Source: Anabaena sp. PCC 7108 | Lineage (GTDB): Bacteria; Cyanobacteriota; Cyanobacteriia; Cyanobacteriales; Nostocaceae | DNA: 64,000 bases | NCBI RefSeq assembly: GCF_000332135.1 | Contig: NZ_KB235896.1 | Coordinates: 3,605,727 to 3,669,726, forward strand | Reading direction: 5' to 3' | Shown: positions 43,171 through 50,989 of the stretch, piece by piece | Position numbering within the stretch: position 1 is the stretch's first letter | How the letters are laid out: every line of letters starts with the position of its first letter | Notes under the pieces: generated by a model | The model's input: only the letters and a program-made list of their open reading frames with translations | Told to the model about the DNA's origin: nothing | Database searches by the model: none | Made by a program: the position numbers and the translations under genes

Positions 43171-44499
43171 ATGTCCGATAATAGAAAATTGGGCAATGTA
43201 GAACAAGCGATGGAAATCCTCAATAGGCGTGCTAAAACCTGGAATTTAGTCACTATTAGTCGCATCAGAGGTAATTTCCAAGAAGCAGTTCTCAGGCAAT
43301 GTATAGACATTATTCAGTATCGTCATCCTCGTTTAAATTCACACATTCTTCATTTGCGAAAAGGTTTTTATTTTCAAACCACAGGTACAGAAAAAATTGG
43401 TTTACGAATTGTTAATCATATAAATGAGGAACATTGGCAAGAAGTTGTTAATGAAGAGATGAATCAGGAAATTGATAGTAGTAAATCTCTGATGCGAGTA
43501 GTGCTAGTTCATATCCTTAATGAGCAAAAAATTAGTTACTTAATTACTACCCTACACCATGCAATTTCCGATGGCTTATCAAGCATTCAACTGCATTCAG
43601 AAATATTGAATTATTATCAAAGGCTGACATCTTGTGAATCCATTCAACCAGTTAAAAGATTAGAACCTTTGCCACCTATTGAAACCCTAATACCCAAATC
43701 TAAACAGGGGTTTACAGGTAAGATTAGCGGACTTTTATGTTTGTTAAAATTGGGATTTTATAAAATATGGAATCAACCCCAAACATTAGGATTTGAAAAA
43801 TATGTCTCCGTCTCTCAGCGTCGTTCCGCTATTATTCACAGACAGATAGACACAGAATTAACTCAAAAATTTGTTCAGCGCTGTCGGCAGGAAAATACCA
43901 CAGTACATAGTGCGTTATCTGCCATTCTCATGTTTACAGTAGCCAGAAAAATTATCAAAAAAAATCAAAAAGATGTGCGAGTAAACAGCTTATCATATCT
44001 TGATTTAAGAAAACGATTGGAACCTAATATTAATGAAGAAGATATGGCTGTTTTAGCCACATCAATAATGGGATTTTACAGTATAAAATCCAATACATAT
44101 TTCTGGGATATAGCACGGGAAGTTAAGCAAAATCTAGAAGCTGGAATCAAGCGTCAAGATATCTTTAACATGATATTAATTGCCAAACAACTTATAGACT
44201 TTAGTTTAATTTTTCCCAAACAAATAGCTGCTACAGTCTCAGTATCCAATATTGGCAAAGTAAATATTCCCGCAGCTTATGGAGAGTTAGAACTAGAAGA
44301 GATTAGTTTTGCAGGTTCCCATAGTTTGTATGCAGGTGTTTTAGTAATTCATGCTGCAACATTTCAGGGAAAAATGCTATTAAACTTTGTATTTTCTCAG
44401 CCTTCAATTAGCAAAAAAACAATGGAAATACTTGTCACAAATGTTATTAATCTTATCGCTGATGTCACGTTTAATTCTTTACAACTGAGAGGTACATAA
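43171..44499 (+). CDS. condensation-domain/PapA-like acyltransferase (HHxxxDG)
   Basis: 442 aa from the ATG at 43171 with an AGAAGG site. The catalytic motif LHHAISDGLSS has His129, His130 and Asp134-Gly135, as in NRPS condensation domains, WS/DGAT wax synthases and mycobacterial PapA acyltransferases. SVSNIGKVNIPAAYGELELE near residues 355-375 is a DFGWG-equivalent region, only loosely conserved. As a stand-alone enzyme next to a free ACP it probably transfers the finished acyl chain from a carrier protein to an alcohol or amine. The acceptor is unknown. Confidence 0.82.
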   Translation: MSDNRKLGNVEQAMEILNRRAKTWNLVTISRIRGNFQEAVLRQCIDIIQYRHPRLNSHILHLRKGFYFQTTGTEKIGLRIVNHINEEHWQEVVNEEMNQEIDSSKSLMRVVLVHILNEQKISYLITTLHHAISDGLSSIQLHSEILNYYQRLTSCESIQPVKRLEPLPPIETLIPKSKQGFTGKISGLLCLLKLGFYKIWNQPQTLGFEKYVSVSQRRSAIIHRQIDTELTQKFVQRCRQENTTVHSALSAILMFTVARKIIKKNQKDVRVNSLSYLDLRKRLEPNINEEDMAVLATSIMGFYSIKSNTYFWDIAREVKQNLEAGIKRQDIFNMILIAKQLIDFSLIFPKQIAATVSVSNIGKVNIPAAYGELELEEISFAGSHSLYAGVLVIHAATFQGKMLLNFVFSQPSISKKTMEILVTNVINLIADVTFNSLQLRGT

Positions 44500-44805
44500 A
44501 TGAGTAATTCTCTTTCTAATTCTTCACAAAAACCAGCTTACTCTACTTTAGAGATTCAAGCTTGGCTCGTTTCTCATATTTCCTCTTTATTGGGAGTCAA
44601 TCCAGATGAAATAGATATTCGAGAACCTTTGGATAGCTATGGTTTAGATTCAGCACAAGCAATGACTCTTGCTAGTAAAGCCGAGAAAATGATGGGAATT
44701 AAGTTATCTCTTATCCATCTTTGGTACTACCCTACTATTGAAGAACTTGCTCAACGGTTAGCCGAAGAATTGGAAAATTCCCAAACCGAAATTTTGCAGA
44801 TGTGA
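44500..44805 (+). CDS. acyl carrier protein
   Basis: 101 aa, the ATG abutting the stop of the acyltransferase gene, so translation is coupled. One PP-binding domain: DSYGLDSAQAMTLASKAEKM carries the phosphopantetheine attachment Ser51 in GLDS, followed by HLWYYPTIEELAQRLAEELE. It differs from the DSIKR-type ACPs of the PKS and looks like a discrete carrier, perhaps for delivery to or from the HHxxxDG enzyme. A terminator lies about 95 bp after its stop. Confidence 0.9.
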   Translation: MSNSLSNSSQKPAYSTLEIQAWLVSHISSLLGVNPDEIDIREPLDSYGLDSAQAMTLASKAEKMMGIKLSLIHLWYYPTIEELAQRLAEELENSQTEILQM

Positions 44806-44898
44806 ACTCTCATAGTAGTTGTTTATTAGCTACAACAAGAGCAACTACTATGCATCTAAAGCAATATAGAATTTTAAGTTTTTTCCTCCTATAAGACG

Positions 44899-44953
44899 GA
44901 CACTTCGCAGGATTGGGGGAAAACCATTCCAGTGAAGTGTCTTCTTTTTTTCT
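44899..44953 (+). terminator. rho-independent-type terminator after the ACP gene
   Basis: GACACTTC at 44899-44906 pairs with GAAGTGTC at 44934-44941, enclosing a further weak pairing (TTGGGGG with CCATTCC), and is followed by TTCTTTTTTTCTC. It should end the 31297-44805 operon, though read-through into the gene at 44991 is possible. Confidence 0.65.
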
Positions 44954-44990
44954 CTTCTTTGTACTTCCTTAAAAACTGGGAGATTTAGTA

Positions 44991-46868
44991 ATGAACGCAT
45001 CCGAAATTCTCGCAAAACTTACTCAACAAGGTGTTCAATTTTGGGTAGAAAATACTAAACTAAATATTCGCTCTCCCAAGGGTGTAATTACACCCGAAGT
45101 ACAGGCAGAAATAGCCGCCTATAAAGCAGATATTCTGGCATTAATACAGGAAATGAATATCACACCCAAATGCGAATCTGAGCCTCTAAGTCAAGGAATT
45201 AGCTTAGAAACTATTGGCAGATTAATTGGTGGCTTTGCAGGAGAATCATCTCTGGAATATCAACCACCAGTTATTAACCCTAAATCGATGGCTCAAAATC
45301 TCAGTGTTACATTTAGGCCTTTACCTAATGGTTATCAAAATCTAATAATTATTAAATTTCGTCAAGAATTAGCTGTTAAACTCAAAAACTTTGGCGTGAA
45401 AATTCTGCCTTGGCAGGAAGCTACAGCAGATTTTTTTTATGATATTAAAATTCCCATACTTAACAAAAAAATCTCCTTTAAGTTCCGGGGAGTAAAAGCA
45501 GAAATTAATGCAGTTATAGATATTGAAAGACCGAATTCTTGGCTTAGAAACATAGGAATATTCATAGCAGAGAATCTATATAAATTTTCTTCTCGCTGGC
45601 TGGCGAAAAATCGCCAAATGTCGGTTGTGCAAATTGCTAAATTAAGTAGTTGGGCTGAAGATCATGTAGCCAAGTATGTTGAAAATCCAACAAATACACA
45701 AGTGGTTATTCTTAGCGAAATAGATCATAAATTTGTGAATCCAATCACACCATATCCAGAAAAAATTAGCATTGGCATCAACACATTAATTAGAACATTT
45801 TCAGAAATTGTTATTGGCGTATCTAGTAATCAGATTTCTATCCTGAATATGAATTTATCAGATTCTATTTTTTCTAAATATGAACTAGATAATTTTGTCT
45901 CCAAATCCCTAATTCCTAAAGTTTTCGTTCCCATTGCCCCACTATTAATGAGTCGATTTGAAATAGGAGCTTATAATCCTCATCTATCTAAATATGCGAA
46001 AATCCTAGGAAATTTAGGACGAGAATTAGCCTCAACTGGCTTATTTCCGGCTGGCTTTAAACTAGCTGAAGTTATTAAAAGAAAGTCTCATAGAGATATT
46101 GTCAACATCATCGTCAATGGTAGGACAGGAGTTTCTTATGGTTTCGTGGCTTATGCAGAACCTCCTCACTATGTAGGCAAACTAGAAATAACTAATTATG
46201 AATGGGAAAATTTATTACCAACACCTGGATTTAGTAGTGATGAAATTCGCCAAAATGAAGCAAATAGACGTTATATTAAAATTATTATTGACGGGAAATA
46301 TGTATTTAAGCAAATTCCTGATATTTGGCTGGTTAGTTCTCGTTCAGGCTCAAATAAAACCGATTTAAATCTTGAACAAGATATCATCCGCATTGGGTTG
46401 CAAGATAAATTACATCTGCAATTACCAATAGAAGCACAGCAGCAAAAAATAGATGTCAAACCTTCTTATGATATCTATGTCATGCTGGCAATTAGTCTTT
46501 CTGCTGCCTTGTTTACACCGGAATTAATTGAAAATGGTGCGCCAATTGTTCACTTTCACGGCTATCCTGCATTTGATTGGTTTCAAGAAAATGAATATTG
46601 CGTTGGTGTCACTAATCCTTCAGTACCCTGTGGCACATATGAATCAGGTGTATTGAATTTTTTGGGTTTCTCTAATTTAGCTAATCAAAAAATCAAAAAT
46701 ATCAAGTTAGTAAGTTTGATAGAACCAGATCATGGCACAAATTTTATCGCTCATGATGTCGAGTATCTAATTGATAGGTTAAAATATGGTTGCATCGCGG
46801 ATCAAATTGAACTAGGTGGTAAAAATTTTGCTTCTCTCAAAGCAAATTTAGGTCATGGTGATATTTAA
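44991..46868 (+). CDS. TubC-type docking domain fused to a large unrecognised domain
   Basis: 625 aa, ATG with a GGGAG site. Residues 1-54 (MNASEILAKLTQQGVQFWVE, LNIRSPKGVITPEVQAEIAA, then YKADILALIQE) match the N-terminal TubC docking domain used between NRPS/PKS subunits. The other roughly 550 residues belong to no family I recognise. They contain two repeated beta-helical-looking halves and conserved-looking segments PIVHFHGYPAFDWFQENEYC, VGVTNPSVPCGTYESGVLNF and VSLIEPDHGTNFIAHDVEYL, with His, Asp and Cys residues that could be catalytic. There are no TM helices and no signal peptide. The docking domain implies it is recruited to an assembly line, probably the adjacent one. Confidence 0.7.
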   Translation: MNASEILAKLTQQGVQFWVENTKLNIRSPKGVITPEVQAEIAAYKADILALIQEMNITPKCESEPLSQGISLETIGRLIGGFAGESSLEYQPPVINPKSMAQNLSVTFRPLPNGYQNLIIIKFRQELAVKLKNFGVKILPWQEATADFFYDIKIPILNKKISFKFRGVKAEINAVIDIERPNSWLRNIGIFIAENLYKFSSRWLAKNRQMSVVQIAKLSSWAEDHVAKYVENPTNTQVVILSEIDHKFVNPITPYPEKISIGINTLIRTFSEIVIGVSSNQISILNMNLSDSIFSKYELDNFVSKSLIPKVFVPIAPLLMSRFEIGAYNPHLSKYAKILGNLGRELASTGLFPAGFKLAEVIKRKSHRDIVNIIVNGRTGVSYGFVAYAEPPHYVGKLEITNYEWENLLPTPGFSSDEIRQNEANRRYIKIIIDGKYVFKQIPDIWLVSSRSGSNKTDLNLEQDIIRIGLQDKLHLQLPIEAQQQKIDVKPSYDIYVMLAISLSAALFTPELIENGAPIVHFHGYPAFDWFQENEYCVGVTNPSVPCGTYESGVLNFLGFSNLANQKIKNIKLVSLIEPDHGTNFIAHDVEYLIDRLKYGCIADQIELGGKNFASLKANLGHGDI

Positions 46869-47766
46869 ATTTATCAGCTTACAGTAGCACTCAGTAGAGG
46901 TTTAGCATTTTGCTTTACCTCTACATCAACATTGTGGAAAAATTTTGCACTTTATTTATAGCAACAGACAGGGTGATTAGGATACCAACTGATTATCAAA
47001 CCTAGACACCAAAAGACTTTTCAGACTATCACCTGCAATCTGCTGTACACAAATATACTAAAAATGAAATTTTAGAATAATTTATTTTTTGAATTACTCT
47101 TACATTAGTTTTCATGTATTTGTATCACACGCTAATTTTTCTATTCCTTTCTTCCTTTGCATGAAATAGAAAAATGTGGTTAATTTACCCGAAAATCGCT
47201 GTAATTACAAGTCTGGTTGTGTCTAATCAGATATTTCCCAAGTTTTCGGCAAATATGAATTTAGACTTAATACTATTTTCCACTTCTTTATCTAACTAAT
47301 CTTCCTGTACCCCCTTCTCCGTATTCTCAATAAACAATTCTATTCAGTAGTTAGATTGACTATATATTTGCGCCATAAAGCGAGAATTATGGCAGGATGG
47401 AGAGAAGATCATGCAACGAGAAGTTCTCAAGCTGGTTTTCACTCTTATGGAACTTCAAAGGCGTTTTCCTCCTGGGAATCTGCGAATAAAGAAGCGGGTA
47501 AATCTCCCTGTCTAGTAGTACCTTATGAATTGCGGGTCATCCAGACGATCAGATTCAACCTTTATTGTCAATTTTTTCCCCAGGTACTCCTACTTTACCT
47601 GCCAATGAGAAACTAGATCAAGGTTTTCATGAAAGCCATCACCTGGCAAAATGTCGTTAGTTTCGTATTGTCGGCAAAGATTCTGGCAAAAGAATATTCA
47701 TTATCGTCGGAATGTTTGTCTTTGACTGCGAAAACAGAATATATGTACTCCAACCTTGACTATTAA
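46869..47766. other. 900-bp gap with a decayed coding remnant
   Basis: The left 500 bp shows nothing recognisable. From about 47404 codons in one frame read MQREVLKLVFTLMELQRRFP, then a stop. About 47535-47660 in another frame reads DDQIQPLLSIFSPGTPTLPA, then NEKLDQGFHESHHLAKCR. The codon-like composition and frame shifts suggest a decayed gene of unknown identity. The right end carries the pipX promoter. Confidence 0.4.
47404..47660 (+). pseudogene. frameshifted remnant of an unidentified gene
   Basis: Two overlapping frames carry protein-like segments (MELQRRFPPGNLRIKKR and LSIFSPGTPTLPANEKLDQG) interrupted by stops and a change of frame near 47500-47535. A competing frame reads MAGWREDHATRSSQAGFHSY through the same DNA, so the assignment is uncertain. 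Confidence 0.3.
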
Positions 47767-48045
47767 ATGAATCCAGACTACTCAGAAACTTACATAAATC
47801 ATCCTACGTGGGGTTTGCTATATAGGATCTGTCTGGTTGATGATAACCAGGATCTGTTCACTACACTTTATGCCCAACGTTTATTTTTCTTGGTCACAAA
47901 TGACGTTAAAGGGATTAAATTTCAGTCAATTGGACGTACTGAAGCCAGAATGATGCTGGAAAATCGCTTACGTACTTTACGTCGCAATGGCAAGTCCCAG
48001 GAGTACGATCAGCTTCAGAGTGTTTTCCAACGCACCTTCCAATGA
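47767..48045 (+). CDS. pipX: PipX, PII/NtcA-interacting coactivator
   Basis: 92 aa. HPTWGLLYRICLVDDNQDLF, TTLYAQRLFFLVT and RTEARMMLENRLRTLRRNG are the tudor-like domain and C-terminal helices of PipX. It binds NtcA with 2-oxoglutarate to activate nitrogen genes, and binds PII (GlnB) when nitrogen is plentiful. The stop overlaps the start of pipY by 4 bp, the conserved cyanobacterial pair. Its presence supports a cyanobacterial source on its own. Confidence 0.96.
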   Translation: MNPDYSETYINHPTWGLLYRICLVDDNQDLFTTLYAQRLFFLVTNDVKGIKFQSIGRTEARMMLENRLRTLRRNGKSQEYDQLQSVFQRTFQ

Positions 48046-48710
48046 GTAGTTCAATTAGTGAACGTATTGCTGTCATTCGTGCCTCACTTCCTGATTCAGT
48101 GCGGTTGATTGCTGTTAGTAAACAAGTTCCCACCGCACTAATCAGGGAGGCATATGCCGCCGGAATTCGTGATTTTGGCGAAAATCGCATTCAAGAAACT
48201 GCCAGTAAACAATCCGAATTGCAAGATTTATCGGATATTACCTGGCACTTGATTGGCAATTTACAAAGTAATAAAGCTAAAAAAGCTTTAGAACTATTTG
48301 ACTGGATTCATTCTGTCGATAATTTACAGATTACCCAGCGTCTTGATACTCTGGCGCAACAAATAGGTGTTAGTCCCCAAGTCTGCTTACAGGTCAAAAT
48401 TCTCCCCGATGCCAATAAATCTGGTTGGATGGTTCCAGATTTATTAGCTGACTTGGCGGCACTTAACCAATGCAAAAATTTACAAATTCAAGGTTTGATG
48501 ACAATTCCTCCCTGTGGCTTGGCTGATGCGGAGATACTCAATGTATTTAATAGTACTAATAAATTAGCAAAAGCCATAGAATCACAAAATTGGTCAAATA
48601 TTACAATGCAACATCTATCAATGGGTATGTCAGGGGATTATCAATTAGCAGTGCAAGCAGGTGCAACGATTGTTAGATTAGGTACTATCTTATTTGGGGA
48701 GAGAACCTGA
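48042..48710 (+). CDS. pipY: PipY/YggS-family PLP homeostasis protein
   Basis: 222 aa. LIAVSKQVPTALIREAYAAG has the PLP-binding Lys, and FGENRIQETASKQSEL, WHLIGNLQSNKAKKAL, MTIPPCG and LSMGMSGDYQLAVQAGAT are characteristic of the PLPBP/YggS single TIM-barrel proteins. They have no enzymatic activity and buffer PLP and amino-acid pools. Coupled to pipX through an ATGA overlap. Confidence 0.95.
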   Translation: MSSSISERIAVIRASLPDSVRLIAVSKQVPTALIREAYAAGIRDFGENRIQETASKQSELQDLSDITWHLIGNLQSNKAKKALELFDWIHSVDNLQITQRLDTLAQQIGVSPQVCLQVKILPDANKSGWMVPDLLADLAALNQCKNLQIQGLMTIPPCGLADAEILNVFNSTNKLAKAIESQNWSNITMQHLSMGMSGDYQLAVQAGATIVRLGTILFGERT

Positions 48711-49079
48711 TCTTTTTGTCTCTAGTTTGGGGTTAATTATCAAAATAGAGACTCAGCTTACTTAAAACCAATTCAGTAACTTACGGTGAAGTCCGTGTCT
48801 TGAAGATATAATATTGACAAATGTAATTACTAAGACAAAATGAAATAGAAAGGATTTTACGTTGACCAAAACTTAGGATATAATTTTGACTCATTGTTGT
48901 GTCCAGTTAAGGTATAGTCCTTTCTAGAACTGTCTTTTTTTTATGAAAACCTGTACTAGAGGCTACTAAGGGCAATAAAACTGCCCTTGTTGAGCAGCTA
49001 ATATAGCAATTTCCACTGGCTGTCAATAATCAATCGAAAGCCAAAGCAATTAAGGTAATTTCCACTGGGAGCGTACAAA
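48711..49079. other. intergenic region upstream of sepF
   Basis: 370 bp with no coding frame. It should contain the sepF promoter. I see no recognisable operator or RNA gene. Confidence 0.45.
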
Positions 49080-49673
49080 ATGAACAATATATTTTCCAAA
49101 CTTAGAGACTTTGTAGGGTTGAATGAGCAAGTAGAGTACGAGTACTACGAAGAGGAAGCAGATACTGATAGCTACCAAAATATGTATCAGCAGGAAAATC
49201 CTCAACCTGTTCCACAAGAATCCACAACTCCCAATCGACGTTGGCGCGAACCCATGCCTACAATGGGAGAAGAAGTAGCCGCAGCAGGATCAAAGCCTAT
49301 GAGTAATGTGATTGGTATGCCAGGTGCAATTAATGGAATTTCCGAAGTTTTAGTACTTGAGCCACGAACTTTTGAAGAAATGCCTCAGGCAATTCAAGCA
49401 TTACGCGAGCGCAAATCTGTAGTATTAAACTTGACGATTATGGACCCGGATCAGGCTCAACGGGCAGTCGATTTTGTGGCTGGTGGTACGTATGCTCTAG
49501 ATGGACATCAAGAGCGGATTGGTGAAAGTATCTTTTTGTTTACTCCCAGTTGTGTGCAAGTTAGCACTCAAGGCGGTTTTTTACATGAAGTACCGCAACC
49601 AGCAGCACGTCCCGCTCGTCCCGCAAGTACAACTCCAGCTTGGGGAACCGAAGTTAACCGAGCAGCGCAATAA
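49080..49673 (+). CDS. sepF: cell division protein SepF
   Basis: 197 aa. The N-terminal amphipathic membrane anchor [20 protein letters not shown] is followed by an acidic, Gln/Pro-rich linker. The SepF core ([20 protein letters not shown], then [20 protein letters not shown] and [20 protein letters not shown]) carries the conserved GG motif. SepF tethers FtsZ to the membrane. The Pro/Ala-rich tail is typical of cyanobacterial SepF. pipX-pipY-sepF-proC is a conserved order. Confidence 0.95.
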   Translation: MNNIFSKLRDFVGLNEQVEYEYYEEEADTDSYQNMYQQENPQPVPQESTTPNRRWREPMPTMGEEVAAAGSKPMSNVIGMPGAINGISEVLVLEPRTFEEMPQAIQALRERKSVVLNLTIMDPDQAQRAVDFVAGGTYALDGHQERIGESIFLFTPSCVQVSTQGGFLHEVPQPAARPARPASTTPAWGTEVNRAAQ

Positions 49674-49702
49674 TCAAGTTAAATTAGTCATTAGGTGGAC
49701 TA

Positions 49703-50539
49703 ATGACTAATATCTATTCACAAATGACTATTAAATTTGGTTTGATTGGCGGTGGGGTAATGGGAGAAGCATTGTTATCCCGCCTCATAGAGCGAGGAAT
49801 TTATCAAGGTTCAGAAGTTATAGTTAGTGAACCACAAGCTTCTCGCCGCAGTTTTTTACAGCAGCAATATGGTGTAGGTGTGACGACGGATAATTGCCTG
49901 GTTTTAGCTGAGGCTCAGGAAGCTGTGATGTTGGCAGTTAAGCCCCAGGTATTTAGTGCGATCGCTCAAGAATTTGCAGATATACTACCTACAAAACATT
50001 CACCCCTCATTATTTCTATCTTGGCAGGTGTGCCTTTAAAACCTCTAGAAGCAGCTTTTCCCCAACTGCCAGTGATTCGCGCTATGCCTAATACACCCGC
50101 TACAGTGGGAGCCGGAATAACAGCAATTTGTTTGGGTGCTTACACACACCCTATCCACCAGCAAACAGCACAGCAAATTTTTTCCGCAGTAGGGGAAGTT
50201 GTTGAAGTTCCAGAAACGCTGATGGATGCGGTGACAGGTTTATCTGGGAGTGGTCCTGCTTATGTCGCGTTGATGATAGAAGCTTTATCTGATGGTGGAG
50301 TTGCAGTCGGTTTACCTAGAGCAGTTGCTAAACAATTAGCTTTACATACGGTGTTGGGAACAGCCAAACTCATAGAGGAAACAAAAATCCACCCCGCAGA
50401 ATTGAAAGATAGAGTTACTAGTCCTGGTGGAACCACAATTGCTGGTGTGAGCGAATTAGAAAAGGCTGGATTTCGTTCCGCTTTAATTGAAGCCGTCAAA
50501 GCCGCTAAAGAACGTTCTCAAGAATTGGGGAAAGGGTGA
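49703..50539 (+). CDS. proC: pyrroline-5-carboxylate reductase
   Basis: 278 aa. IKFGLIGGGVMGEALLSRLI is the NADPH-binding Rossmann motif. PQLPVIRAMPNTPATVGAGI, VTGLSGSGPAYVALMIEALS and LKDRVTSPGGTTIAGVSELE are the ProC signatures. It makes proline from P5C. An internal ATG at 49724 (MTIKFGLIGGG) is equally possible as start, while the upstream one has an AGGTGG site. It follows sepF by 29 bp. Confidence 0.96.
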   Translation: MTNIYSQMTIKFGLIGGGVMGEALLSRLIERGIYQGSEVIVSEPQASRRSFLQQQYGVGVTTDNCLVLAEAQEAVMLAVKPQVFSAIAQEFADILPTKHSPLIISILAGVPLKPLEAAFPQLPVIRAMPNTPATVGAGITAICLGAYTHPIHQQTAQQIFSAVGEVVEVPETLMDAVTGLSGSGPAYVALMIEALSDGGVAVGLPRAVAKQLALHTVLGTAKLIEETKIHPAELKDRVTSPGGTTIAGVSELEKAGFRSALIEAVKAAKERSQELGKG

Positions 50540-50743
50540 TAGGTGAGGTTGTTTATCTTAGCCCTTTCAAGGTGACTCAAAAAATATTTTTTCTACTCTG
50601 CGGTTCAAAGATAATTTATCTAACCACAGAGGCGCTGAGAACACAGAGAAAAAAGGTTAGAAAACTCTTTTTTAACCAAATTTTTTACTCACCTTGAAAG
50701 AGATAGATGCTTAGAATTAAGAATAATGAAGAGGACTTTAGTT

Positions 50744-50989
50744 ATGAGTATTATCATCTCTGATGAACTTCTAACGGCGACTCGAATGAATGAAGCGGAA
50801 ATGAAGCAAGAAATTGCCGTTTTGTTGTTTCAGAAGGAAAAACTTACTCTTGCTCAAGCCAGTCGATTTGCAGGGATGAACCGTATCGCTTTTCAACATC
50901 TACTAGCAAGCCGTCAAATTCCGGTGCATTATGGTGTTGAAGATTTTGAACAAGACATTAAGAATCTGCGGGAGATGGGTAGGTTGTGA
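50744..50989 (+). CDS. UPF0175 family antitoxin-like protein
   Basis: 81 aa from the ATG at 50744 (GAGGA site); another ATG is at 50726. EMKQEIAVLLFQKEKLTLAQ and ASRFAGMNRIAFQHLLASRQ form an HTH of the UPF0175 type, commonly paired with DUF3368 PIN-like toxins. Its stop overlaps the GTG start of the next frame (GTGA), and that next frame indeed starts like a DUF3368 toxin, but is then replaced by other sequence. Confidence 0.85.
   Translation: MSIIISDELLTATRMNEAEMKQEIAVLLFQKEKLTLAQASRFAGMNRIAFQHLLASRQIPVHYGVEDFEQDIKNLREMGRL

Noticed and set aside
47356-47616. 86-aa frame starting MTIYLRHKARIMAGW
   Set aside because: Low-quality sequence lacking a ribosome-binding site, competing with fragments in other frames; treated as part of a decayed gene.
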